Source: Actinomyces sp. 432
GTDB lineage: Bacteria; Actinomycetota; Actinomycetes; Actinomycetales; Actinomycetaceae
Direction of reading: 5' to 3'
Assembly (NCBI RefSeq): GCF_009930875.1
Contig: NZ_CP025249.1
Location: forward strand, 2,170,001 to 2,234,000
DNA: 64,000 nt
The translations under genes were made by a program, and so were the position numbers. This document shows positions 28,828 to 40,349 of the stretch, piece after piece (the stretch's first letter is position 1; every line of letters begins with the position of its first letter). The notes beneath the pieces are model-generated. The model ran no database searches. It saw nothing but the letters and a program-made list of their open reading frames with translations, and had not been told where the DNA came from.

Positions 28828-29200
28828 GCTGGTATCTCCCCTGGTAGCTGGTGGGAGCCCGCCGCGGCGCGGCCCCTTAGGCGGGCGGGCCCCGTGCCCG
28901 GGCGGACCGGGCGCGAACTCCGCCATGGTATGCCATCCCGCCGACGCCGCCGCGGACGGATCAGTGCTATCGCTCACCGCAGAGCCGCGATTGCGCTTCG
29001 CCGGCCCGCCACCTGCTGCCCGCTCCTTGCGGCCCTGTCCTTGCGGCCCTATGCCCTGGCAGCCCCGCCCCATCCGCCGCCTCCCGTCGCGTCCTGCGCC
29101 CCCGTCCACAGGCGCTCCCGGAGACAGCCCCCAGCAGTTCCCTGTGGAGGCCCCGGGGCAGTGGCGTGCGCGCGTGCAGCCGGCCCAGCACACTGGCCGC
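28828..29200. other. Divergent intergenic region between secA and comF
   Basis: These 373 bases separate the start of secA from that of the comF-like gene and should hold both promoters. The comF reading frame stays open through the whole gap, but the translation there (Pro/Arg/Ala-rich, no family motif) is not ComF-like, so I do not extend the gene. I could not pick out confident -10/-35 elements, repeats or RNA structures. Confidence 0.5.
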
Positions 29201-30073
29201 ATGCCCCCGTCCCGCTCCGGCACGCTCACCGCCGCGCTGCGCCTCGTTCTACCCGTGACCTGTGCGGGCTGCGGCCGCTGGGACGTTGCCCTGTGCCAGG
29301 AGTGCGCCGCGCTGCTCGCCGCGCAGCCGCACCGGGTGGAGCACGTCGACGCGGCCGGCGACCTGCCGGTATGGGCGCTTGCCACCTACGCAGGCCCCAT
29401 CCGCGCCCTGGTCCTGGGCTGGAAGAGCGGAGCGCGGGAGGACTTGGGGCGCCTAATGTCCCAGGTGGGGCAGGACGCGGGCGGATGGCTCGCAGCCCAC
29501 CTGCCGGACCAGGTGGTGGCGGCCGCAGCCTCGAGCGGGCACCTGCTGGTGGTGCCGGCGCCGTCGGGACTGCGACGGCGCGCACGCGGGCTGCTGGTGG
29601 CGGCGGACCTGGCCGACGCCGTCGCGCGGGGCCTGGCAGCGGGCTGGCCTGCTGCCGGCACCCCGGGGCCGGCGCGAGCCGTGACGGTGGCCAGCACGGA
29701 CGTGCTGCGACGTCGCCTCGGTTCCGGGGGCGTGCACCAGGCGGGCCGCTCGGCGGCCCAGCGGCGGGCGAACCGCTCCGAGCCGCCGCGGGTACTGGCA
29801 CCGGTGCGAGGCGCGGGAGTAGTGCTGGTGGACGACGTGGTCACCACCGGGGCGACCCTGGGCGCCTGTGCGCGAGCGCTGCGGCAGGCCGGGGCGGTAG
29901 TCGGGGCCGCCCTGGTGGTGGCGGCGGCTCCCCCGCCGGCCCGCGGGCGCCCGATCACGGTCCCCGGCGGGCCGGTACCCAGCGAGTCGGCACCTGCCCG
30001 TCCCAGCCGGCCACGCACCCAGGTCGGCACCAGTGACGTACCGCCCCAGCCGGGCACCGCTGCGTACGCGTAG
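29201..30073 (+). CDS. comF: ComF family phosphoribosyltransferase-like protein
   Basis: About 290 residues from ATG 29201. An N-terminal zinc-ribbon-like pair [15 protein letters not shown] is followed by the family's [30 protein letters not shown] domain has [25 protein letters not shown] and the PRPP loop [22 protein letters not shown]. ComF proteins are needed for DNA uptake in some bacteria; in actinobacteria the role is unclear. The gene lies in the conserved secA-hpf-comF-lpqB-mtrB-mtrA neighbourhood. The start is uncertain because no clear ribosome site is visible. Confidence 0.85.
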   Translation: MPPSRSGTLTAALRLVLPVTCAGCGRWDVALCQECAALLAAQPHRVEHVDAAGDLPVWALATYAGPIRALVLGWKSGAREDLGRLMSQVGQDAGGWLAAHLPDQVVAAAASSGHLLVVPAPSGLRRRARGLLVAADLADAVARGLAAGWPAAGTPGPARAVTVASTDVLRRRLGSGGVHQAGRSAAQRRANRSEPPRVLAPVRGAGVVLVDDVVTTGATLGACARALRQAGAVVGAALVVAAAPPPARGRPITVPGGPVPSESAPARPSRPRTQVGTSDVPPQPGTAAYA

Positions 30074-30363
30074 CCCGCGCCCCGGTCTGCTGGGACGCCC
30101 TCACGCACGGGCCACCAGGGCATCGGCGTCCCGGCTCCACCGCGAACGGTGCGCTGTACGTGGCGGCCCCGGAAATGGTGTAGCTTATGTGTCGTAACAC
30201 ACACGGCAGCGCGGCGCCGAGAGCAGATTCCGCGCCCGGTTGTACACCGGCAGCACACAAGGAGGTGGCCGACCACTCCGAAGCTCGTCGCAAGGTGCGG
30301 CGGGTGTTTCCCCCAGCCCGATCCCCTCACAAGGATCACTTGGACTTAGAAAGAGGTTCCACC
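30074..30363 (+). other. Long upstream region of hpf
   Basis: The 290 bases before hpf hold no supportable gene. An open frame from 30187 joins hpf but shows no similarity in its first 59 codons. The region is less GC-rich near 30175-30200 (GGTGTAGCTTATGTGTCGTAA), a plausible promoter zone. AGAGG stands before the hpf ATG. Confidence 0.45.
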
Positions 30364-31014
30364 ATGGACATCAACGTCGTCGGCCGCAACGCGGAGATCA
30401 GCTCGCGCCTGCGGGACTACGTCGAGGAGAAGGCAGCCAAGGTCGAGCAGTTCGACCCGCGCGTGCAGAGAGTCGAGGTCGAGATCACCCATGAGCGCAA
30501 CCCGCGCCAGGCGGACACGGCCGAGCGCGCTGAGATCACGGTGATCTCCAAGGGCCCGGTAATCCGGGCCGAGGCCAGCTCCTCGGACCGCTTCGCGGCC
30601 TTCGACATCGCCATGGGGAAGCTGACCGAGCGCCTGCGCCGGGCACGGGACCGGAAGAAGAACCACCGGCGCTACATCGTCGACCTCCCGGAGTCGGTAC
30701 CGCCCGCGCCCGCCGAGGAGCCGCAGCTGCCGGACACCGATGACCTCCCCATCGAGGACTCCCCCACGGCTCCCACCGAGCCGGGCGTGGCCGTGGAGTC
30801 GCAGTTGGGCGACTCTCCTGTGGTGGTGCGGCAGAAGCTCCACGAGGCGGTACCGATGACGGTCGACGAGGCGCTGTACCAGATGGAGCTGGTCGGTCAC
30901 CCCTTCTACCTGTTCATTGAGAAGTCCACGATGCAGCCCTGCGCGGTCTACCACCGGCACGGTTGGACCTACGGCGTGATCCGCCTGAACGCCCAGGTCT
31001 CCCCCGCCGACTGA
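30364..31014 (+). CDS. hpf: Long-form ribosome hibernation promoting factor
   Basis: This 216-residue protein has an N-terminal S30AE domain (MDINVVGRNAEISSRLRDYVEEKAAKVEQF...VEVEITHERNPRQ, to about residue 105), an acidic Pro-rich linker, and the C-terminal dimerisation domain (VVVRQKLHEAVPMTVDEALYQMELVGHPFYLFIEK...VIRLNAQVSPAD). Long HPF dimerises 70S ribosomes into 100S particles in stationary phase or stress. The start at ATG 30364 matches the family N-terminus. It converges on lpqB with two strong hairpins between them. Confidence 0.96.
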   Translation: MDINVVGRNAEISSRLRDYVEEKAAKVEQFDPRVQRVEVEITHERNPRQADTAERAEITVISKGPVIRAEASSSDRFAAFDIAMGKLTERLRRARDRKKNHRRYIVDLPESVPPAPAEEPQLPDTDDLPIEDSPTAPTEPGVAVESQLGDSPVVVRQKLHEAVPMTVDEALYQMELVGHPFYLFIEKSTMQPCAVYHRHGWTYGVIRLNAQVSPAD

Positions 31015-31047
31015 CCCCCGCGCACCCGGCCGGATCGGTCATTCACC

Positions 31048-31105
31048 CGCCCCGCATGCGCTGTGCCGCATGCGGGGCGCGCTGTATGCCGGTGCCTGCA
31101 CCGGC
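31048..31105. terminator. Bidirectional terminator hairpins between hpf and lpqB
   Basis: CGCCCCGCATGCG (31048-31060) pairs perfectly with CGCATGCGGGGCG (31067-31079) across a 6-base loop. A second hairpin, GCCGGTGC (31088-31095) with GCACCGGC (31098-31105), follows. The two lie between convergent stops at 31014 and 31144 and would serve both genes. Confidence 0.8.
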
Positions 31106-31143
31106 CGGCATGGCCCCACCGCCGTCCCGCCCCTGCCTGCGCC

Positions 31144-32982
31144 TCAGGGCAATGGGTAGGCGATGTCCGTCACGTCGGTGGCGCTTACGCGCCAGGCTGT
31201 GCCGGTCTGCTGCCAGATGCGCCCCGCCGCGTCGGTGAGCTGCACCGCCCCGGTGGCGCGGTCGGCGGTGATGGCAACCGCTGCCGGGGAGGTGATCGTG
31301 GTGGCAAGTGGCCCGCCGACTGGAACCCGCAGGACTCCGGTCGGCGTCTGCCCCTCAGGGGCCGTGGGCAGGACCGCGATGCTCAGCGCGTCGTACCACA
31401 CGACTGCGCCGGTGCGCGCCCCGGTCGCCGCAGGCAGCTCGAGCGGCTCGCCCAGGCCTGCCGGAGCGCCCTCGTCACGGGTAATGGCCGCCACGCTAAC
31501 GCGCTCGTCGGCCGCGCCCGTGCCCGCGCTGTGACGCACCACGATGCGGCTGGACTCGGCTGAGACGTCAAAGGAAATCACCTTCCGACCGTCCAGCCAG
31601 GCGGCGGCCGGCCTAACCCTCCTACCACGGTCGTCAACCGCCAGGAGCTCGCCCTCGGCACCGGTCCAGACCCAGTGGTGGCGGTCGGCGACAGGCGGCA
31701 GCAGCCCGACGCCGCCGGGCCCGGCCGCAGCGCCCGGGTCGGGGTCCTCCCGCGCGCCGTCCTGCGCATCCTGCTCTGCGCCGGTCCCCGAGTCCTCCCC
31801 GGAATCGGCATCGCCCACCGACATAATGACGTCCGCCGCGCTCTGCCCCGGCGGCACGCGCAGCAGGCTCGAACGGCTCAGAACGTAGACAGTTCCATCC
31901 GCGCCCAGCGTGGGGTGGGAGGCCGTTCCTGCACCCAGGGTCTGGGCCGTAACCAAAGTGGTTCGCGTCGAGGTTGTCCCCTGCACCACCGCCCCCAGGC
32001 ACATTCCGACGACCGCTCCCGGCGCCGCATCAACCGCGGGCAGCGGCGCCGCGCCACCGAGCTCCTCCCCGTCCGCGCGCACGACGACACCCCGTACCTG
32101 GGTGATGTCCGCCGCCCCGACCAGGGTTGCGCGTATCTGCGCCACCACAAGTGCTGCCTGTGAGCCCTCCAGCGCGTGGGGACCGCCCAGTCCGGTCAGG
32201 TCCACGTTCGCGACGCCCGCCTCGACGACTACACCGTCATCGCCTACCGCGGCCGCCTCGGGCACCGCCGTGGTCGCACCTGCGGCAAGCCAGTGCGAGG
32301 GCCCGCCCAGAAGCGCCTCAATCAGGCGGCGGGGAAACTCGTGCCGGGGCAGCCACCGCAGCTCGGGTACCAGGCGGGAGTGGTCCGGGGTCAGGAAGAA
32401 CAACGGGGCCGATGCGAAGCCCGCGCTCAGGTCGCCATCGGACAGCAGCATGCCGGCGGGCAGCTCGGCGATACGCCACTGGCCCGAGGTGTTGGCGCTG
32501 AGCACATAGTGGCAGGCATGGTCGGGCTCGGACGCCGCGGTGAACGCTCCGCCCGCGTCGATAGTGCCGATCAGGTCCACCGTAACCGTGACCTCGTGCT
32601 CGACTACCGTGACGACGGGCATGGTGGAGCCCTCGTAGATCCCTACGCTGGCGCTCGGCTGCCAGGAGGCGGAGGCGGCATCGGTGAGGAAGGCCCGGGC
32701 GGTGGCGAAGTCATCGAACAGGCCGGCTACGCAGGCACGCAGGAACCCGGTGACGATCTCATCCGGCGTCGCGCCGTCCACCGGGCCGGCCGCGGTCTGA
32801 ATGAGCTGCTCCTCGGTGATGCCCGGGAGATCTGACTCGGTGATCTCTCCGGACGTGGGCAGCGCCGTGCACGCGGCGAGCGCTCCCCCACCTAGGAGCA
32901 TGGCGGCGAGCATGCTGCGCCGGGGCATCTGCCGAGTGAGCCCGGGCGCAGCGGAGGAGCCACTGGACTCGGCCCCAGTCAC
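31144..32982 (-). CDS. lpqB: LpqB family lipoprotein, MtrAB accessory
   Basis: This 612-residue lipoprotein has a basic start, a hydrophobic segment and the lipobox LAAC (MLLGGGALAACTALPTSGEI, Cys near residue 38). LpqB and GerMN-like domains follow (WRIAELPAGMLLS; LRWLPRHEFPRRLIEALLGGPSHWL), then a beta-propeller-like C-terminal part. LpqB binds the extracellular part of MtrB and modulates MtrA phosphorylation in mycobacteria. Its start overlaps the mtrB stop by 4 bases. The middle has a Gly/Asp/Glu-rich insert (around residues 395-430). Confidence 0.93.
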   Translation of the reverse strand: MTGAESSGSSAAPGLTRQMPRRSMLAAMLLGGGALAACTALPTSGEITESDLPGITEEQLIQTAAGPVDGATPDEIVTGFLRACVAGLFDDFATARAFLTDAASASWQPSASVGIYEGSTMPVVTVVEHEVTVTVDLIGTIDAGGAFTAASEPDHACHYVLSANTSGQWRIAELPAGMLLSDGDLSAGFASAPLFFLTPDHSRLVPELRWLPRHEFPRRLIEALLGGPSHWLAAGATTAVPEAAAVGDDGVVVEAGVANVDLTGLGGPHALEGSQAALVVAQIRATLVGAADITQVRGVVVRADGEELGGAAPLPAVDAAPGAVVGMCLGAVVQGTTSTRTTLVTAQTLGAGTASHPTLGADGTVYVLSRSSLLRVPPGQSAADVIMSVGDADSGEDSGTGAEQDAQDGAREDPDPGAAAGPGGVGLLPPVADRHHWVWTGAEGELLAVDDRGRRVRPAAAWLDGRKVISFDVSAESSRIVVRHSAGTGAADERVSVAAITRDEGAPAGLGEPLELPAATGARTGAVVWYDALSIAVLPTAPEGQTPTGVLRVPVGGPLATTITSPAAVAITADRATGAVQLTDAAGRIWQQTGTAWRVSATDVTDIAYPLP

Positions 32983-34865
32983 CGGCGCACCTCCCCCTGC
33001 TTCCTGCGGGCGTCCACGTCCTCCGGGGTGCGGGCGCTGGGGCCCTCCCCGGAGCCGTGCGCGCCGGCAGGTACGGGCGGCTCCGGCTCACCGCCCGACA
33101 GGGCCGCTGGGGCCGGGGCCTCAGGCTCCTCCTGCTCCACGTCGCGCTCGACGTCCGAGCGCCGAGACGCCGGAGACGGCGTCAACGCCGGGACCGCCGG
33201 CGGGACCTGGCCAGGCTCCACGGTACGGGCACCGACGCGGGAGACCGGCGGGGCGTCGTCGGGGACCACGTCCAGCGGTCCCGGCTTGGTGAAAGCACCG
33301 GGGGTGGCGTCGGGCCCGAGGCGGCGCGGGAGGGTGAGCAGGAAGGAGGCGCCGTCGGCCGGCCACCCCCAGGCCACGAGCGTGCCCCCGTGCAGGACGG
33401 CGTCCTCCAGGGAGATGGACAGGCCCAGCCCGGTGCCGCCCAGGGTGCGCTTGCGGGAGGGGTCGGCGCGGTAGAAGCGGTCAAAGACCTTCTTGACCAC
33501 GTCCGGGCTCATGCCCACCCCGTGGTCGCGCACACGTACGGCGACGGCGTCGTCACTGGCGGCAACCGTGATATCGATGGGTGAGCCCTCCGCGTGCTCG
33601 AGCGCATTGACTATCAGGTTGCGCACGATGCGCTCCACCCGGGCCACATCCACCTCGGCGACGGCGGGAGCATCGGGCAAGTGCAGGCGGATCGGGGAGC
33701 CGGAGGCCTCTACGTGCACGGCAACCAGGTCGAGCACGCCACGTACGACGGCGCTGATATCCGCCTCCGCGGATCGCAGCTGGACCCGTCCGGAGTCGAT
33801 GCGGGAGATCTCGAGCAGGTCGGACAGCATCTGCTCGAAGCGATCAATCTCCCGCATGAGGATCTCCAGGCTGCGTGCGGCGAAAGGATCCTTGATCTCG
33901 TCACGCGCCTGCCAGATCTGCTCGGCCGCCAGCCGAATGGAGGCCAGTGGAGTACGCAGTTCGTGGGACACGTCGGATACGAATAGCTTCTCCACCTTCG
34001 ACAGGCTCTCCCAGGCCTGAATCTGCGCCTCCAGGGAATCGGCCATGTTATTGAAGGAGCGGGAAAGGGTAGCGATCTCGTTCTCCCCCGCCACTGGCAG
34101 CCGCTCCTGGAGGTGCCCGCCGGCCAGCCGCTGGGCGGCCAGGGAGGCGCGGCGCACGGGGATGAGTACACGGGAGGTCAGGGCCCACAGGCCCAGCAGC
34201 AGCAGCAGCAAGAAGCCTGCGCCGGCGATGATGATGGCGCGGGTAGCCAGGTCGATGACGTGCTGCTCTGGCGCCAGGGTGTAGACGAGGAACAAGTCGT
34301 ACCCACCCGCCAGGGGCAGGTTGATCCGGGAGCCGACGACCAGCCCGGGGTCGGTGCCGCCGTGGCCGTCGGGGATGCCCACGGGCTGGGAGTACTGGGC
34401 GCCGGGTGCGCCTGCCTCCACCTGGGCCGCGAGCTCCTCGGTTATGAGCGCAGCCAGGTCGGCATCGGTGGCCAGGTCGTTGATTATGGTGTTGGAGGCC
34501 TCACCGGAGGCCCGGCGCAGTGCTACCCCCTTACCGCCCGCGCCCGCGAAGGAATCGTTGATGGCTGACAGCTGCGCCTGGGCGGTGGCGGTCAGGTCCT
34601 CAGCAGTTTCAACCGCGGCCGCGTCGAATACCGATTGGGTGGTCACCGCCCGCTGGCGGGCATCGGCCAGGATTGCGGCACGCCGCTCGGCGAAGACGTC
34701 GTTGCGGATGGTTATGGTGACGGCAACCAGCAGGACGGCGATGAGCACCACTCCGGTCACGGTCGCGAACAGCACCATGGAGGTGCCAAGGGACCGGCGT
34801 GCCGCCCGCAGTGGGGACGGCGCGCCTTGGCGCCCCGCGTTCCGGACCGGGCTCTGGGCGTCCAC
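32979..34865 (-). CDS. mtrB: Sensor histidine kinase MtrB
   Basis: 628 residues: first membrane segment MVLFATVTGVVLIAVLLVAVTI, an extracytoplasmic domain to about residue 200, a second segment (AIIIAGAGFLLLLLLGLWALTS), HAMP, the HisKA box VSDVSHELRTPLASIRLA with the phospho-His near residue 300, and HATPase motifs (N box NLIVNALEHAEG, DHGVGM, GGTGLGLSIS). A long disordered Pro/Glu/Ala tail follows. MtrB senses envelope and division cues and phosphorylates MtrA. It lies 64 bp after mtrA. Confidence 0.96.
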   Translation of the reverse strand: MDAQSPVRNAGRQGAPSPLRAARRSLGTSMVLFATVTGVVLIAVLLVAVTITIRNDVFAERRAAILADARQRAVTTQSVFDAAAVETAEDLTATAQAQLSAINDSFAGAGGKGVALRRASGEASNTIINDLATDADLAALITEELAAQVEAGAPGAQYSQPVGIPDGHGGTDPGLVVGSRINLPLAGGYDLFLVYTLAPEQHVIDLATRAIIIAGAGFLLLLLLGLWALTSRVLIPVRRASLAAQRLAGGHLQERLPVAGENEIATLSRSFNNMADSLEAQIQAWESLSKVEKLFVSDVSHELRTPLASIRLAAEQIWQARDEIKDPFAARSLEILMREIDRFEQMLSDLLEISRIDSGRVQLRSAEADISAVVRGVLDLVAVHVEASGSPIRLHLPDAPAVAEVDVARVERIVRNLIVNALEHAEGSPIDITVAASDDAVAVRVRDHGVGMSPDVVKKVFDRFYRADPSRKRTLGGTGLGLSISLEDAVLHGGTLVAWGWPADGASFLLTLPRRLGPDATPGAFTKPGPLDVVPDDAPPVSRVGARTVEPGQVPPAVPALTPSPASRRSDVERDVEQEEPEAPAPAALSGGEPEPPVPAGAHGSGEGPSARTPEDVDARRKQGEVRR

Positions 34866-34929
34866 GATCAGTGAGCCGCGAGGCTAGGCCTGCGGTGCGG
34901 GCGGGGCCCAGAGGCCACCGCGCCCGCAG

Positions 34930-35613
34930 TCACTTGCCGTCGCCGGCGCGGTAGCCGACTCCGCGTACGGTGACCACGATGCTGGGGTGCTCCGGGTCCT
35001 TCTCGATCTTGGCGCGCAGGCGCTGCACGTGAACGTTGACCAGGCGGGTGTCTGCGGCGTGCTGGTATCCCCAGACCTGCTCCAGAAGCTCCTCGCGCGT
35101 GAACACCTTCCAGGGCGTGCGCGCAAGGGTCACCAGCAGGTCGAACTCAAGGGGAGTGAGGTTGATGACCGTCTCTCCGCGGTGCACCTGGTGGCCGGAG
35201 ACATCGATGTCCAGGTCCCCGGCGCGTACGTGCTCGGCGCCATTGGCGTCGATATTGCGGCGCAGGCGGGTGCGCACGCGGGCGAGCAGCTCCTTGGACT
35301 TGAACGGCTTGGTGACGTAGTCATCCGCGCCGGCCTCCAACCCGGCGACCACATCCTGGGTGTCCGTACGCGCAGTGAGCATGATGATCGGCACATCGGA
35401 CTCGGCGCGGATCAGCTTGCAGATTTCCACGCCGTCAATGCCGGGCAGCATCAGGTCCAGCAGGACCAAGTCCGGGTCTGTCTCCCGGAAGGCCTCCAGA
35501 GCCTTCGCGCCGTCGGCGCAGAAGGACGGAGTGTAGTCCTCCGCCTCGAGCATGATGCCGATCATCTCGGCCAGGGCAGTGTCATCGTCAACGACCAGAA
35601 TGCGAGTGCGCAT
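34930..35613 (-). CDS. mtrA: Response regulator MtrA
   Basis: 227 residues from ATG 35613 (MRTRILVVDDDTALAEMIG); the open frame continues 13 codons upstream without family similarity. The receiver has acidic pocket D9/D10 and phospho-acceptor D53 (VLLDLMLPG), Thr in MLTART and Lys in YVTKPF. The C-terminal OmpR-type winged helix has LTPLEFDLLVTLARTPWKVFTREELLEQVWGY and TRLVNVHVQRLRAKIEKDP. It controls division and cell-wall genes. It heads the mtrA-mtrB-lpqB operon. Confidence 0.97.
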   Translation of the reverse strand: MRTRILVVDDDTALAEMIGIMLEAEDYTPSFCADGAKALEAFRETDPDLVLLDLMLPGIDGVEICKLIRAESDVPIIMLTARTDTQDVVAGLEAGADDYVTKPFKSKELLARVRTRLRRNIDANGAEHVRAGDLDIDVSGHQVHRGETVINLTPLEFDLLVTLARTPWKVFTREELLEQVWGYQHAADTRLVNVHVQRLRAKIEKDPEHPSIVVTVRGVGYRAGDGK

Positions 35614-35952
35614 GGCGCCTATCTTGGCACGTAGTCCAGCCACAAACGCCACCGATATGGTGCACTATGACTTTCATCATAGCCCATTAAGTGGACACTA
35701 AGCAGCTGTCGGGCCGGGACTTCTGGCCCGGTACCCCTGTCTTATCGCCCCTGCGAGGCCCCCGGAGCCGGCGCCGGGCCCCGCGAGCGTCCACGAAAAT
35801 CCGTCCCGCCGCGGGGCGTCGCCCGGGCGTGTCGGAGCGTGTACGCGCACCGTCGCGCCGGGCGGCCCGAGCCGCGAAGGCCGCGGCCCCGGCACCTGAT
35901 CTCCTCCTCTGGGTGGAGAGCGCCGGTTTCCCCGCCGTGACACAGTATGCCC
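35614..35952. other. Divergent region between mtrA and the membrane-protein gene
   Basis: These 339 bases must hold the leftward mtrA promoter and the rightward promoter of the 35953 gene. Around 35640-35700 the DNA is distinctly less GC-rich (for example CTATGACTTTCATCATAG); reading leftward, TATGAT at 35681-35676 is a possible -10 for mtrA, but no good -35 was found. The + strand open frame 35691-36017 is Arg/Ala/Pro-rich and overlaps the next gene, so I rejected it. Confidence 0.5.
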
Positions 35953-37200
35953 ATGAGCACCGACAACACCGGGTGGCAGCCACCCACCGGAGGGACTCAC
36001 GCGAGCCCATCCCCTGAACCCGGCCCGCAGCAGCAGCCGGAGTCGGCGTCCGCGCCCCGCTATGGCACCTACGCCCAGTCGGAGCAGCCCGCCTACGGCC
36101 AGCAGGCGCCCCAGGGTCAAGGCTCCTACGCGGGAGGTGCCCAGTATTCCCAATACGCCCAGCAGGCGGGCACCTACACGGCAGGTCCGGGCGGATTCTT
36201 CGTGGCGCCCAAGCCCGGCATCATCCCGTTGCGGCCGCTCACCATCACCGAGATCATCACCGGCGCCTTCGAATCGCTGCGGGCCAACCCCCGAGCCATG
36301 TTCCTGCCGGCCATAGTGGTCATGGGTGCCGCCGGCCTGATATCCGCGCTGTTCACATTCCTGGCATTCAGCACCCTGTCCAACCAGATCAGTATCATTG
36401 ACTCCTACAACGAGTACGATTACGCCTCCGTCGGCTCCGACCAGGAAGTCTTTAACGCGCTCAGTTCATATCTCGGCGGCTCCACCGGCCTGTCACTAGT
36501 GAGCACGGCGATCAACTTCTTCGCCATCACCGTCCTGACGGGGCTGCTGACCGTGACCGTATCGCGCTCGGTGCTGGGCCGCATCGCCACGCCGGCCGAG
36601 GTGTGGGAGCGCGTCCGGCCGCGGCTGTGGGCACTGATCGGCCAGGCACTGCTGGTGGAACTGGTCACCGGACTGGCCGCATTCGTCGCCGCCCTCGGCG
36701 CCGTTGGGCTGTTAATCGGCTCTGTCTTCGCCCTAGACGACTCCGGCAGCTCCGCCAACCTGGGACTGATCATGCTGGTGTGCTTCCTGCTCGGCGTCGG
36801 CGGCCTGATCGCTGCGGCCTTCCTGGGCGTGCGCCTGTCCGTGGCGGGCGCCGCGCTGATCCTGGAGAACGTCAGCATCTGGGAGGGCATCCGCCGCTCC
36901 TGGCAGCTGACCCGGGGGTACTTCTGGCGCGTGCTGGGCGTCCAGCTGCTGGTCGGCCTGCTGGTTGGCACCGTCTCCGCGGTTCTCGGGGGCGCCATCG
37001 GCGCCCTCAGCGGCGCCGGAACCCTGCTCGTCGGGATCGGGGCGTCCACTGTGCTGATCATGGTGTCGGCCTTCATCGGCAGCCTCCTCGACGCGCTGAT
37101 CCGGCCCTTCTCCTCCGCCGCAACCGCGCTGGTCTACATCGACCTGCGCATGCGTCAGGAGGGCCTGGACGTCGAGCTGCGCCGCTCCGCCGGAGTCTGA
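35953..37200 (+). CDS. Polytopic membrane protein, glycerophosphodiesterase-membrane-domain-like
   Basis: About 415 residues. The N-terminus is a Gln/Ala/Tyr-rich disordered cytoplasmic region (~75 residues). The rest has about six hydrophobic segments with PGIIPLRPLTITEIITGAFESLRANPRAMF at the first, then SWQLTRGYFWRVLGVQLLVGLLVG. 'R-L-x-E-(I/L)-x-x-(G/A)-(A/S)-F-x-x-(L/Y)-R' and 'W-L-x-(G/R)-x-(F/Y)-W-R-x-(L/F)-G' are typical of the GPDPase membrane domain family beside DUF4129 genes. Function unknown; no phosphodiesterase catalytic domain is present. ATG 35947 is possible. Confidence 0.8.
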   Translation: MSTDNTGWQPPTGGTHASPSPEPGPQQQPESASAPRYGTYAQSEQPAYGQQAPQGQGSYAGGAQYSQYAQQAGTYTAGPGGFFVAPKPGIIPLRPLTITEIITGAFESLRANPRAMFLPAIVVMGAAGLISALFTFLAFSTLSNQISIIDSYNEYDYASVGSDQEVFNALSSYLGGSTGLSLVSTAINFFAITVLTGLLTVTVSRSVLGRIATPAEVWERVRPRLWALIGQALLVELVTGLAAFVAALGAVGLLIGSVFALDDSGSSANLGLIMLVCFLLGVGGLIAAAFLGVRLSVAGAALILENVSIWEGIRRSWQLTRGYFWRVLGVQLLVGLLVGTVSAVLGGAIGALSGAGTLLVGIGASTVLIMVSAFIGSLLDALIRPFSSAATALVYIDLRMRQEGLDVELRRSAGV

Positions 37201-37225
37201 CCGCGATCGGCGCCCGAGGTTCCGC

Positions 37226-37929
37226 ATGATCCCGATGCCACCGGTGCCCGCAGCCGTCCACGTCCCCTACTCGGGGCGGGAGCTGTGTGGCCTGCCACCC
37301 CTGGATGTTCCGGCCACGCCCGACGCCGATACCGCGCGTCGCGCCGCTGAGAAGGAGCTGGCCAAGCCCGCCTATCACCACGCCGCCACCCTGTGGGAGC
37401 GCGCCTGGCGCTGGCTCGCGGAGCACCTGGACCCGCGCGGGGCCGTGCCCGGGGTGCCATCGTGGCTGTCCGTGCTGATCGTGGTGGTGCTGGTGCTCGC
37501 CCTGGTTGTCGCCCTGGGGGTCATGTTCACCCGTATCACCTGGGCACGGCGCGCCAGGCGCGCGCACGGCGTGCTGTTCGAGGACGACCGCGACGCCTCG
37601 GCCCTCACCCGTGCCGCCAACGCCGCTGCCGCCCAGGGAGACTGGGCAACCGCCGTGATCGAGCGCTTCCGGGCAGTAGTGCGTACACTCGATGAGCGCG
37701 GCGCACTGGAGGACTATCCGGGCATGACCGCGCACGAGGCGGCGGGGCTGGCAGCCCGTCCGCTGGGCGAGCTGGCAGCCGAGATGGATGAGGCCGCCCG
37801 GCTGTTCGACTCCGTGCGTTACGGCAGCGTCGTTTCCACCCCCTCCCAGGACGCGTGGATGCGCGAGTTCGCCGAGCGGGTCACGCGAGCGCCTCTTGCC
37901 CTGCCGACGCCGGCCAGGCAGGTGACACC

Positions 37930-37933
<4 letters not shown>
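37226..37933 (+). CDS. DUF4129 domain protein
   Basis: 235 residues: a soluble N-terminal part (RRAAEKELAKPAYHHAATLWERAWRWLAEHL), one membrane segment (SWLSVLIVVVLVLALVVALGVMF), then the DUF4129 core (GDWATAVIERFRAVVRTLDERGALEDYPGMTAHEAA...FDSVRYGS). DUF4129 proteins often accompany MoxR ATPases and DUF58 proteins, as here; the function is not defined. The stop overlaps the next start (ATGA). Confidence 0.88.
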
Positions 37934-40326
<2,393 letters not shown>

Positions 40327-40349
40327 CCGATCGCGCTAAGGAGGCACCC

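Noticed and set aside
28828..29385. N-terminal extension of SecA
   Set aside because: The extra residues are Ser/Ala/Pro-rich without SecA similarity, and a ribosome site precedes GTG 28827.
35691..36017. 108-codon + strand frame before the membrane-protein gene
   Set aside because: Arg/Pro/Ala-rich, no family signal, overlaps the real start.
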